Below, piece after piece: positions 51,454 to 60,019 of a stretch of DNA of 64,000 nt. A program made the position numbers and the translations under genes. The stretch's first letter is position 1. Every line of letters starts with the position of its first letter. Source of the stretch: Akkermansiaceae bacterium. Lineage in GTDB: Bacteria > Verrucomicrobiota > Verrucomicrobiia > Verrucomicrobiales > Akkermansiaceae. The notes beneath the pieces were generated by a model. That model did not search any database and was not told the DNA's origin. It saw only the letters and a program-made list of their open reading frames with translations. The stretch covers positions 310,001 to 374,000 of the forward strand of contig JACKQB010000001.1 in NCBI GenBank assembly GCA_024233115.1. The letters run 5' to 3'.

Positions 51454-53594
51454 TTTTGTCGGGAAGGAAGCTGTTTGATCCCATCCTTGAGTTTGATGCA
51501 TAAATCCGCGAGTTCCTGATGGTGCTCGGGTGATGCCCCCTTGGGATCAAACCGGATGATGGAGTGGATCCTGATGGCAGGTATCAGAGATGATTCCAAT
51601 GCCTGTTTGGCCGGATGATCCACTTGCAGGAGCCCTTGTAGCCAGTCGCAGAGCGGGCTTCCATCGGGGCGTGCACCTATTTTTTTTGCAGCCAGCCGCT
51701 CTAACCTGTGAAGGGGCGTGACGGGTGAATCTTTCGGGCGTCGGTAGCGTGCCTGTTTCGACCGCGTCTGTCGTTGGCGTGACTGCCATAGCCGCCATGA
51801 AATCCAGAGGACAAGCAGCGTGATGATAATGGCAACAACCACATAAACCTTGTTTTTGTTAGTCTCCCTGGTCCGCCAGATGAGAAAATCCTCGCGGAAT
51901 CGTTGCCACCAGTCGGATAGCTTTTGCTGCCATTGTCCGATGTGCGCAGTATCCATGGACTCCCACGCCGCTGGGGTGAGATCGACATCCTCCCAGTGGC
52001 CCTCGATCTTGCCTTGTTGGTTTGCCTCTTCGATCCACACCCGGCACCATGCGTGGGCATGGGTGCCACGCATCACCCACTCGTCGCGGTCGTGATCACG
52101 CTCGTTGACGGAGAACCCGACGCAGTAGCGGGCCGGTACACCGGTTTCCCTGAGCAGCATCGCCGTCGAGGTGGCAAAATACTCACAGTGACCGGAACGT
52201 GTTGTTTCGAGGAAAATACCGACAGCCGACTGACGTTTGGCGCGATCGATATGAGGTGTGTTCAGGTGGGTGCTGTATTTGAACTCGGTGTTAAAAAAGT
52301 GCCTGAGCTTACTGATTTTATCACGGGTGCTGAGGTTTTGATTATAGAGGTCGAGCTGATGACACACGCGCTGCAGGGCATTCTGTTCCTGATGGGGGAT
52401 GCTCAGATCGAGGTTCTTTTTTTGGTCCGGTTCAGGGTCGGGTGGATCTTCCGTGCTGGAGGTGTCACCCAGCCAGATAGCATATTCCACGACGTTGTAG
52501 TTGGGGTTAGCCATTCGGACCGTCCCGAGTGAGTTGCATTCGATGTCGGCCTCGGCATCGAGGTCGCCAATCGCGAGGAAAAAATGGGGCAGGGGCAAGG
52601 GGTTTTCCTCCACCTTGGCATCGACTTCCCCAATGATGGTGATGGGTGCTTGCTCGGATAAGACCGGTTCATCTTTGGTAAACCACCGGATGTCGCGATC
52701 GTCCTCGGTGGCATCGACAGCCTCAGAGTAGCGCCGGTAGCCAAACTCATCGTAATCACTGTCGGCCATGTGCCTGAATTCATGGCTCCATCGGGCACGG
52801 AAATACTGGTTGTAGGTGGCGGTGCGCAGCAGGGTGGGGGTGTTGCCCTCCACGACCTTCATTCGCCAGAAAATGCGTGGGCTAAGCTTGAGGCGACCGA
52901 GCCTGCCGATGCTGGTTGTTGCTTCATTGGCCGAAGTGTGACGGCTGGAGTCGCCGCCCTCCCCATCGACGTAGTAATTGTAGAGTTTGAACATTCCCCA
53001 CTGGCCGAGGTAGGACAGTGTGAGGACCAGTAGAAAGGCGGTGATCCATGCCCAGGGCCGGAAACCTGCTTTCCGCATATAGGAGTATAGGCTTGTTCCT
53101 AACACCAGGGCGAGGCCGATAAAGTGATAGAGTTCGTTTCTGCTAGCCATGGCCGTGGCCAGGACGACCACAGCCATATAGGGGTATCCCGTGTTGATCA
53201 TCCGAGGTGAGATGTTGCGACCATACTCAATATCCTGCTCCATTTTTTTCCGGGCAAAAAAGGAAAAGGTGTTCAGGGGGATTGTTTTCGCGTTGCCATA
53301 GCGCTGGGCAAGCTCCACGGGCAGGATGATCAGCGGGGCCCAGACAAACAGGGTATGGATTTTACCTACTTTCATACCGTTCATCCACGCCAGGATGGCG
53401 ATGAAGGCGCCACACAAAATGGAGAACTGCCACGCCTTGATATAGGATTCCCGTTTGAAGTCCCAGCGCAGCCCCAGCCACGATCGGGCCTCCAGCAGGA
53501 CGGCTGCAAGCACCCCCGCAACCAGATGCTCGGTGAGGTAGCCCCAAAAGAGCAGGGACGCACCGGCAAGCAGTCTGGGAGGGGAGGTGGACAT
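51450..53594 (-). CDS. Membrane transglutaminase-like protein (TgpA type)
   Basis: This 714-residue protein has several N-terminal helices (to about 200), a periplasmic transglutaminase-like domain and a late transmembrane helix (about 582-602) with cytoplasmic tail. The cysteine-protease-like triad is visible: Cys in TTRSGHCEYFATSTAMLL (about 468), His in GTHAHAWCRVW (about 514), Asp in WEDVDLTP. The layout is that of TgpA-like proteins, whose substrate is not firmly known. It follows the MoxR and DUF58 genes at short distances, the usual trio in which a AAA+ ATPase and a VWA-like protein work with a transglutaminase at the envelope. The acidic insert EDPPDPEPDQKKN near 400 is probably a loop. 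Confidence 0.88.
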   Translation of the reverse strand: MSTSPPRLLAGASLLFWGYLTEHLVAGVLAAVLLEARSWLGLRWDFKRESYIKAWQFSILCGAFIAILAWMNGMKVGKIHTLFVWAPLIILPVELAQRYGNAKTIPLNTFSFFARKKMEQDIEYGRNISPRMINTGYPYMAVVVLATAMASRNELYHFIGLALVLGTSLYSYMRKAGFRPWAWITAFLLVLTLSYLGQWGMFKLYNYYVDGEGGDSSRHTSANEATTSIGRLGRLKLSPRIFWRMKVVEGNTPTLLRTATYNQYFRARWSHEFRHMADSDYDEFGYRRYSEAVDATEDDRDIRWFTKDEPVLSEQAPITIIGEVDAKVEENPLPLPHFFLAIGDLDAEADIECNSLGTVRMANPNYNVVEYAIWLGDTSSTEDPPDPEPDQKKNLDLSIPHQEQNALQRVCHQLDLYNQNLSTRDKISKLRHFFNTEFKYSTHLNTPHIDRAKRQSAVGIFLETTRSGHCEYFATSTAMLLRETGVPARYCVGFSVNERDHDRDEWVMRGTHAHAWCRVWIEEANQQGKIEGHWEDVDLTPAAWESMDTAHIGQWQQKLSDWWQRFREDFLIWRTRETNKNKVYVVVAIIITLLVLWISWRLWQSRQRQTRSKQARYRRPKDSPVTPLHRLERLAAKKIGARPDGSPLCDWLQGLLQVDHPAKQALESSLIPAIRIHSIIRFDPKGASPEHHQELADLCIKLKDGIKQLPSRQN

Positions 53595-53618
53595 GGGGAG
53601 GGGGAGGAAGGAAAGGGG

Positions 53619-55004
53619 TTATGACGTCCGGCTCATGAGGTCTTGTTGCACGCGACCGGATCTTAACCAGTGCACGGGAGCCGGTGAGGGATAGCGTTGG
53701 TGCAGTTTTCCGGTTTCCTCAAGATTACTGCATACGGAAATGATTTTCAACTCCATGCCTGAGCGGTGCAGCCGGGTGACGGTATCGCGCCGCTGTTCGC
53801 ACCACCCTGTGAAAATACAAATACAGGCAGTCAGGTCATCACGATACCGGAGAACCAGTTTTTGCAGTGCCTCAAAGTCGGCGGTGGGTTCACAGTTCAC
53901 ACCAGCAAGGACCTCCAGCATTTTATCGATGCGTTCCTCACCGCGACCCGCACTGAACACAAAGGCCTCGTCGCGGATAAACATCAGGTCCAGCAGTGTT
54001 TCCCGGGTGTCGATGCTGGCCGCAAACGAGGCGGCCACCGACACGGCTTCTTCAAAAAGGTCCGACTGTTCGGCACGGGCGAAGGTGTCGAGAACCAGTC
54101 CGTAGCGGGGGAAAAACACGTCTTCGTATTCCTTGACGATCGGTTTGCCTGTGCGCGCCCAGCTTTTCCAATGGATGTGTCGGAGCGGGTCGCCGGGGCG
54201 GTATTCCCGGACGCTGGTGAAATCGCCCGACTGACCGATGGCGCTGGAGGCGGCTTCACCACCCAGCTGGAAGCGGGCACTCCCGGGGATGTCCAGCAGT
54301 GGTAAACGGTAGCGGTGCGGGAGCACAATGAGTTTGTCACGACTTGATTCCACCTTGCGGCAGCGCTGGAACACGCCGAAGGGATCGGGCAGGCAGAGGC
54401 GGAGGTCCTTGAGGATGATGACCCCTCGCTTTTTGGGAGTGAGTGACAACATCAGGTGGGCTTCCTCGCCCGGTCGTAGTCGGGGGACGGGTGGGGAGGC
54501 TTGGTTGGTGAAGGGAGTCAGGTTCTTTTGTAGCCACTCCCACCGATAGTATGCCAGGGTGCGGTCGAAGATGTTCCTGGTTTCTTCACCCGGCTCATGG
54601 GATCGACTGAAGAGTTGGAAGCCGGGTCGGTTGTCCGGTGCCATCTCTATCAGGTTGGTTCCGGCGAGTGCCTTTTTTCCGGTATTCCGGACATTGACGC
54701 GGTAGTGCAAGGTCTCACCTGCCGTGGCAAGCCGGGGCAGATCCCGTGTTGCTTTGACCGTGGCTTTGCGGAAAAACGCCCACAGGCAGCTGATGCCCAG
54801 GATAACAAAAATGATACCCCGCACTTGAAAAATAGGGCCCAGTGCATGAATGGGCATAAGGATCCATGAAGCGGGGATTAGCAAAACCAACAGGATTCCC
54901 GCTGGCCGGATCCTGTGGGTCAGAAAATGGGCCAAGGCGGAGTTCCGGTGATAGACCCAATAGATCAATCGTAAGAACAAGGGGGATGTTTGGGCGTCCG
55001 CCAT
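53619..55004 (-). CDS. DUF58 domain-containing membrane protein
   Basis: This 461-residue protein starts with a membrane hairpin (about 34-77: GILLVLLIPASWIL, GIIFVILGISCLWAFF). A beta-rich domain follows, and the DUF58 core is marked by REYRPGDPLRHIHWKSWARTGKPIVKEYEDVFFP (about 270-305), then a VWA-like stretch GLVLDTFARAEQSDLFEEAVSVAASF. DUF58 proteins nearly always go with MoxR ATPases, as here: its start is 14 bases after the moxR stop and its own stop 24 bases before the transglutaminase start. The molecular role is not settled; roles in envelope stress or assembly of surface complexes are reported for the family. Nothing odd is seen. Confidence 0.9.
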   Translation of the reverse strand: MADAQTSPLFLRLIYWVYHRNSALAHFLTHRIRPAGILLVLLIPASWILMPIHALGPIFQVRGIIFVILGISCLWAFFRKATVKATRDLPRLATAGETLHYRVNVRNTGKKALAGTNLIEMAPDNRPGFQLFSRSHEPGEETRNIFDRTLAYYRWEWLQKNLTPFTNQASPPVPRLRPGEEAHLMLSLTPKKRGVIILKDLRLCLPDPFGVFQRCRKVESSRDKLIVLPHRYRLPLLDIPGSARFQLGGEAASSAIGQSGDFTSVREYRPGDPLRHIHWKSWARTGKPIVKEYEDVFFPRYGLVLDTFARAEQSDLFEEAVSVAASFAASIDTRETLLDLMFIRDEAFVFSAGRGEERIDKMLEVLAGVNCEPTADFEALQKLVLRYRDDLTACICIFTGWCEQRRDTVTRLHRSGMELKIISVCSNLEETGKLHQRYPSPAPVHWLRSGRVQQDLMSRTS

Positions 55005-55018
55005 GAATCCGGGCCGAT

Positions 55019-55954
55019 TTAAACGGGTACGGGAGTTTGCTCGAGAATGGTTTCAACGATGGCCCTGCTAGTCAGTCCGTTGAATTTGGCTTCCGGTGAA
55101 ACGACAAGGCGGTGGGCGATGACATCGGGGGCGAGCTCCTGGATTGTTTCAGGGGTGACAAAGTCCCGGCCTTCGAACAGCGACAAGGCTTGCGCGAGTT
55201 TCATCAACGACAGGGACGCCCTTGGGCTGGCTGATAGATGGACTTCCTCGATGCTGCGCGTGGCATTGCTGAGTGCCACAATATAATTCCTGAGCTCCTC
55301 GCTGATCCGAATATTGGATACAGCTGCGGACAAGGCCTTGATGTCTTCAAGTGTGACCGCCGGTTTCAGGTGATCGAGTGGATGGCCCTTGTTCTGGTCG
55401 GCTAGAATACGGGATTCTTGTTCGGGACTGACGTAACCGAGTGCGCATTGCATGGTGAAACGGTCCATCTGTGCCTCTGGCAGCGGGTAGGTGCCCCGGA
55501 ACTCCACGGGGTTTTGGGTGGCGATGACAAAAAACAAGCCGTCCAGATCGTGGCGTTTACCCTCGATGGTGGCTTGTCTTTCAGCCATGGACTCCAACAA
55601 CGCGCTCTGGGTCCGCGGCGAGGCGCGGTTGATTTCATCCGCCAGCAGAATATCGGTAAACACAGGTCCGGGGTGAAAGCGAAACTCACTGGTCTGCTGG
55701 TTGAGGATGGAAACACCCAGGATGTCCGACGGCAGCAGGTCGGGGGTGAACTGGATACGACTGAACTTCGCACCACCAATCGAGCCGGCGATTGCCTTGG
55801 CCAGTGTCGTCTTTCCCGTCCCCGGATTGTCTTCTAACAGGACATGCCCGCCGGAGACCATGCAGGCGAGGACGTTGCGGATCGTTTTTTCCTGTCCTTT
55901 GATAATGCTGGAGACGGAGGTTTCCAGGAGTTGTGCGGTTTCCAAGGGTGACAT
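55019..55954 (-). CDS. MoxR-family AAA+ ATPase
   Basis: This 311-residue ATPase has Walker A (VLLEDNPGTGKTTLAKA, about 44-60), Walker B with Glu (LLADEINRASPRTQSALLESM), sensor 1 (FVIATQNPVEFRGTYPLPEAQMDRF) and the conserved C-terminal helical lid (ASPRASLSLMKLAQALSLFEGRDFVTPE). MoxR proteins act as chaperones that help assemble or activate complexes with their neighbouring DUF58/VWA proteins. The ATG at 55954 starts at the conserved domain and is preferred to an upstream one at 56038 that lies inside the preceding gene. It begins the MoxR-DUF58-transglutaminase run. Confidence 0.93.
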   Translation of the reverse strand: MSPLETAQLLETSVSSIIKGQEKTIRNVLACMVSGGHVLLEDNPGTGKTTLAKAIAGSIGGAKFSRIQFTPDLLPSDILGVSILNQQTSEFRFHPGPVFTDILLADEINRASPRTQSALLESMAERQATIEGKRHDLDGLFFVIATQNPVEFRGTYPLPEAQMDRFTMQCALGYVSPEQESRILADQNKGHPLDHLKPAVTLEDIKALSAAVSNIRISEELRNYIVALSNATRSIEEVHLSASPRASLSLMKLAQALSLFEGRDFVTPETIQELAPDVIAHRLVVSPEAKFNGLTSRAIVETILEQTPVPV

Positions 55955-56006
55955 AGACGGGTTGACTGGGTGTTGACGTGAGACGGGAGGCTGGCGGCAT
56001 GGGCTT

Positions 56007-58025
56007 CTATTCACGCAGCTTGAGCTGGGCTTCGACATCCTTGGCCGTGAGTTTGAGGTGCTCGTCGAAAATGGCCTTCACATCATCGAGCGAGTCCTTG
56101 GCGAGGATTTGCTCGAGTTTGCGCCAGTTCTTTTTGTTGAGTAGTTCCCGGCCTTTGTTCGATGCCTGGCGCAGGTCGATATCGAGCAAGACACGGGGCC
56201 CCTTGGCGGTGTTTACAATGAGGTAAAGGGGGTAGTCGTTGATGCCGACGAGCTTCGATTCCGTGCGCACGGAAAGTCCGGTCCATTTGCCCCTTTGGGT
56301 TGTGCCGCAAACGTGATCATAGTTCGTATGGTCGGCGGCTCCACGGAGGGCGTAGTTAAATGTTTTGAGTGTCTGGATGCTGCTGGTGCCTTTCAGCACA
56401 GCGCAACTCGAAAGGGCGGCTTGTGTATCCTTGCCACGCAGGTGGGCGCGGTAACTTTTGAAGAGCCTGGCGGCGTCATCAGCGGAAACGGGTTCGAGTT
56501 GCAGGGGGGGCGTAATGGTCACCACCTTGTCGAGAAGGTCCCTGGCCTGCTGGTCCTGGCGGTCTTTTTCCTGAGCGAGGAAACGCTGTTTGATCCTGGC
56601 CGAGGAGGTTTTGATATCGTCGCCCAACGATTCGCCGAGTTCTTCCGGGCTGATGAGGTGCCAGCCGTCATCATCTTTGATCATCCAGACCTTGACCGTC
56701 TCGAACTCACCGGTGCGATTGGTTTTTGCATACTGGAGGGGTGCGAGCGCGAGGTTCTTTTCTTCAATGATAGCAAAGGCCCGGCGTGGTGATGACCGGA
56801 GTTTGTGGATACTGCGCCAGAGGTTTCCCAGGTTGGAAAGGATTTTGGATTGGTTGTCTTCTTTGCCGAAGTAGGCACCCTTGCGAGGCAAGAGCCTGAT
56901 GCAGTCGGTGAAATCCTCCTTCTTCAACGAGTCCAGGAAATGATCCATCAGCTTGCCGGACGTCGGGTAACTCACTTGCCGGATATTCTTGAAGATGGTG
57001 GCAGGGAGTTGTTTGCGTAGTTCGTCCTCGTCACCCCGGCGGTGCCGCCAGCGTTGCTGCCAACGTTCATTTTCCGGTAGCAGCGCCACTTGCAGCAAGG
57101 GGGATAAGCGGACAAAAATCTTGCCGTCCGCTTTATGGGTGGGGAAGTAGAGCACCGCGGGTTTGGTTCGTTCAAGGGGGTTGAAAAATCCGACAGCCAC
57201 CTCGTTGCGGGTGAGGTCGATCTTGAGGGTCTGGGCGATGACGGACCGACTTGTAACCAGGTGCCACTCGCTGGCCGTGTCTTTGTTGTTCAAGCCCTGG
57301 GTAACGAGGGTGATCGTGGTCTCCATGGGCTCGGTCAAGGCATCTGAAGCCCCTCCCATACTGGCGAGAATGCCGTGGAGGTTTTTATTGCGGCATTGTT
57401 CCAGGAAGTTTTCGACGGCTTCTTCCGGGGACATTTTTTGCAGGCCTGCCTGTTGCTCAATGGTTGCGAGCGTCGACTTGAAGTCCTTGGTCGCCTGTTC
57501 CCGGTAGGTGGATTCCAGCCGGTTTTTTTCCTGGGCCATCCACCGTTGGAGCGAGCGGACGGACTGTTCTACCTTTTCATCATACCCGTAGCCTGTGTTA
57601 GAAAACACACCCGGCAAGGGGGCGGCTTTCCAGGCCTTGCCTTTTTTGATCAGCGCGACAGTGTGGATGCGTGTGCTGAGAGGGGCTGCTGTGTTTTCTG
57701 CCCGGACGAGAATGCCGGCCAAACCGGAGTCCACCTTCTGGGCTTCGATGGTCAGGGCGTCACCATCGCGAAAGTAGTTCTTTTTCAGAAAATCGATACG
57801 TGTGCGCAGCACCTTGCGCCGCTGGATACCACAATGCTCGGACAGGGCAGTGTGCTTTGCGAGGTCCAGCTCCCCCTTGGCGAGTTGGTTCAGGTAGGTT
57901 AATGCCACCCTGGCCCGGTCATCGGCCGCGGAGTTGTTTGCAGCATGATCTTCTGCGCCCGTAACCGTGGCAGCTATGGCGATGAAGACAAGGCTGTGAT
58001 AGAAAATGATAGCAGGGTTTCTCAT
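56007..58025 (-). CDS. Large secreted protein of unknown function made of four similar units
   Basis: This 672-residue protein has a signal peptide (MRNPAIIFYHSLVFIAIAATVTGA), which decides the ATG at 58025. The mature chain can be divided into four parts of about 150 residues, each opening with a helix like AVENFLEQCRNKNLHGI (also ALTYLNQLAKGELDL, LMDHFLDSLKKEDFTDCI, LFKSYRAHLRGKDTQAAL) and continuing with strands in the style of NTF2/SnoaL-like domains (for example VKVWMIKDDDGWHLI). The repeat reading is mine, by eye, and the family is not recognised. It lies 53 bases upstream of moxR on the same strand and may belong to that operon. Confidence 0.62.
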   Translation of the reverse strand: MRNPAIIFYHSLVFIAIAATVTGAEDHAANNSAADDRARVALTYLNQLAKGELDLAKHTALSEHCGIQRRKVLRTRIDFLKKNYFRDGDALTIEAQKVDSGLAGILVRAENTAAPLSTRIHTVALIKKGKAWKAAPLPGVFSNTGYGYDEKVEQSVRSLQRWMAQEKNRLESTYREQATKDFKSTLATIEQQAGLQKMSPEEAVENFLEQCRNKNLHGILASMGGASDALTEPMETTITLVTQGLNNKDTASEWHLVTSRSVIAQTLKIDLTRNEVAVGFFNPLERTKPAVLYFPTHKADGKIFVRLSPLLQVALLPENERWQQRWRHRRGDEDELRKQLPATIFKNIRQVSYPTSGKLMDHFLDSLKKEDFTDCIRLLPRKGAYFGKEDNQSKILSNLGNLWRSIHKLRSSPRRAFAIIEEKNLALAPLQYAKTNRTGEFETVKVWMIKDDDGWHLISPEELGESLGDDIKTSSARIKQRFLAQEKDRQDQQARDLLDKVVTITPPLQLEPVSADDAARLFKSYRAHLRGKDTQAALSSCAVLKGTSSIQTLKTFNYALRGAADHTNYDHVCGTTQRGKWTGLSVRTESKLVGINDYPLYLIVNTAKGPRVLLDIDLRQASNKGRELLNKKNWRKLEQILAKDSLDDVKAIFDEHLKLTAKDVEAQLKLRE

Positions 58026-58378
58026 GGTTGTATGTTGGGTTGTTGGCTGATGTCGTCTGATGCTGTGAGCGGATTCCACGACCGGATGCACGCAGTTTGA
58101 CGGCAGCGGGAATGCCATTGGGGATGTCAAAGTCTTATCAGCATCCGTGCCTGCGAACAAGCTGGCCGTTTCATGTTCAAGGGGACGGTGCAGGTGTTAG
58201 CCTCCACGGAGCCGGTGAAGTTGCACGTTGAGGCGCCCCTCATGGGTTGACCGGGCATTGCAGATCCCGGGTGGGGTGGAGTCTTGAGCAGATCGAAGGG
58301 AAACGTTTTGTCCGCTTTGGTCATAAAACTGATTCAAACAGTTTTTGCTGCGATGACAACCCCAGATAATCAGGAAGA
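58026..58378. other. Gene-free stretch between the AsmA-like and repeat-protein genes
   Basis: 353 bases with no convincing reading frame, tRNA or known riboswitch motif. A GC-rich inverted repeat (GTGCA..TGCAC around 58188-58228) could form an RNA hairpin, but no known small RNA was recognised. It probably holds the promoter for the leftward gene starting at 58025. Confidence 0.4.
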
Positions 58379-59944
58379 CTATCGAGTGAGCTCTTCGAAG
58401 TCTTTTTCCTTCTGCCTGGCTTCCCCGTTTGTCTTGTCCCGCGGGTCAAGCAGACCTGCTCCCGGTCCGGGTGTGGGGCTGGGTTGGGGTGTTGGATTGC
58501 TGGCTTGAAGAAGCTCGTTGAGGTTGTCGTGCGGATTGTTGATACTTCCGCTGAGCGTTACCTTGGTATAGATAAAGCCAGCGTGTGGCTCGGAGAATAT
58601 CGTAGGCGCGGGCAGATTCTTGGTAAAGATCCTGGCGGGGATGCCAACAGTGAGTTCGCCTGATAGGACACCCAAGGCGCTCACCGAGATATCACCGTTC
58701 AGGGTGATGATGCGGCTGCTTGTCAGAATGAGGTTGCTGAGTGTCACCCCGTCCGAGGTCCGCATGATGGTGCCACGGCAGGAACTGAAAGTAGGGCGCA
58801 CATACTGGGTGTCACGGGTCACGTCCTTCAGGTCAGTGAACATCGGGAGCTCGCTGAAACGCAGTTCGGTGGAGTTGAATGGCAAAATAAAGCTCAGGGC
58901 CTCGGTGTTTTTCTTTTTGTAGTCATAGGAAAGGGAGCCCATGTCACTCTGGATTTCCCCTTGGATGATGCGGCCCAGCTCTTTACCGAGCAGTTGCTGG
59001 ATGGGGTAGTCTTTTGCTTTGACATCGAGAACGATGGGGCTGTCGGTCGACTTGGCAATCCTTCCTTTGATGACCAGCTCTCCCTTGAGGCCGTTGCTGG
59101 CTTCGAGCCGGGCTTCAATTTCGGTGTCACTGGAATTCAAGCTCATGATACCCGATGATATTTCCAGGGCCGGCCAGTTGGGGACATTCATCAGCCCGTT
59201 GTTGAAAACGATCTGATAATGGTCATCAACTTGTTTTCGCAGTGATACCTGTAAGCCGGTGATGGCGGGCGAGTTCCGATCTGCCCCAAATTGAATATCC
59301 AGCTGGTTGCAGCGGAATGCACCGAAACTGTAGGGTGACAGAATAGGGTCGGTGGATGTTTCGACTGTGACCGCAGGAGTTTGCAGCTGGACTTTTCCCA
59401 GGCTGGCAACAACTTCCTCACCTATCCAGTCGCTTGTAAAAAAGCTGGTCGCCTTGATGTCAGCCTTGATGGCATTGAAGGTGGCCGACTTGAAAAACGA
59501 GTGTTTGTCCCAGGAGAGTTCGGCTTTGCTGGCCTTGGCCGAGACGGGTGTCACCCTCAGCTGGGTGAGCTCGGTTGATTCCGCCCCGGCGAGTTTGGTG
59601 ACCGTCGACTCGGTGGTCTCCTTGAATGACCTGCCGTTGTATTTGGCAATGATGAAAATGGTGCCCGCTATCAGAATGACAAACAAGCCGATCAGAGAGC
59701 CTAGAACGGCCCACTTGATTTTTGGGTTGGTTTGTTTCTGCTTTTTCTCGGGTTGCTTAGAGCGTCTCTTGCGCCTGCGCACTTTGACAACCTGTGAGCC
59801 ATCGGGCCGCGTGATGAGTTCACCTTCCTCCCGGGATGATGAATCCGCTCGCTTCTGACGGTCATTCCGCTTTAAGCGGGCCATCATCTCATCGACCGAA
59901 TAATTTTCGTCGCCTTGTTTGGGGTTGTTCGGGTTGGCTTCCAT
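58379..59944 (-). CDS. Membrane-anchored AsmA-like protein of unknown function
   Basis: This 521-residue protein has a cytoplasmic basic stretch (VRRRKRRSKQPEKKQKQT, about 55-72), one transmembrane helix (about 77-101) and a long beta-strand-rich outer part. Segments such as LEASNGLKGELVIKGRIAKST and ITLNGDISVSALGVLSGELTVGIPARIF look like the repeated short strands of AsmA/DUF748-type proteins that span or bridge the periplasm, but the match is loose. A Pro-rich tail (PTPQPSPTPGPGAG) ends it. It lies 75 bases downstream of the secretin gene on the same strand, so the two may form a pair in envelope transport. The function remains open. Confidence 0.55.
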   Translation of the reverse strand: MEANPNNPKQGDENYSVDEMMARLKRNDRQKRADSSSREEGELITRPDGSQVVKVRRRKRRSKQPEKKQKQTNPKIKWAVLGSLIGLFVILIAGTIFIIAKYNGRSFKETTESTVTKLAGAESTELTQLRVTPVSAKASKAELSWDKHSFFKSATFNAIKADIKATSFFTSDWIGEEVVASLGKVQLQTPAVTVETSTDPILSPYSFGAFRCNQLDIQFGADRNSPAITGLQVSLRKQVDDHYQIVFNNGLMNVPNWPALEISSGIMSLNSSDTEIEARLEASNGLKGELVIKGRIAKSTDSPIVLDVKAKDYPIQQLLGKELGRIIQGEIQSDMGSLSYDYKKKNTEALSFILPFNSTELRFSELPMFTDLKDVTRDTQYVRPTFSSCRGTIMRTSDGVTLSNLILTSSRIITLNGDISVSALGVLSGELTVGIPARIFTKNLPAPTIFSEPHAGFIYTKVTLSGSINNPHDNLNELLQASNPTPQPSPTPGPGAGLLDPRDKTNGEARQKEKDFEELTR

Positions 59945-60019
59945 TGACCTCAGGTTGTTGCGCGCAAACTAGCGAGTATTCATCGATCTGCAACCGTCAA
60001 ATGAAAATATCAGAGGCGT

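Noticed and set aside
58127..58324. Short leftward reading frame in the 58-kb gap
   Set aside because: 65 codons without family resemblance, no ribosome binding site and no conserved context visible.
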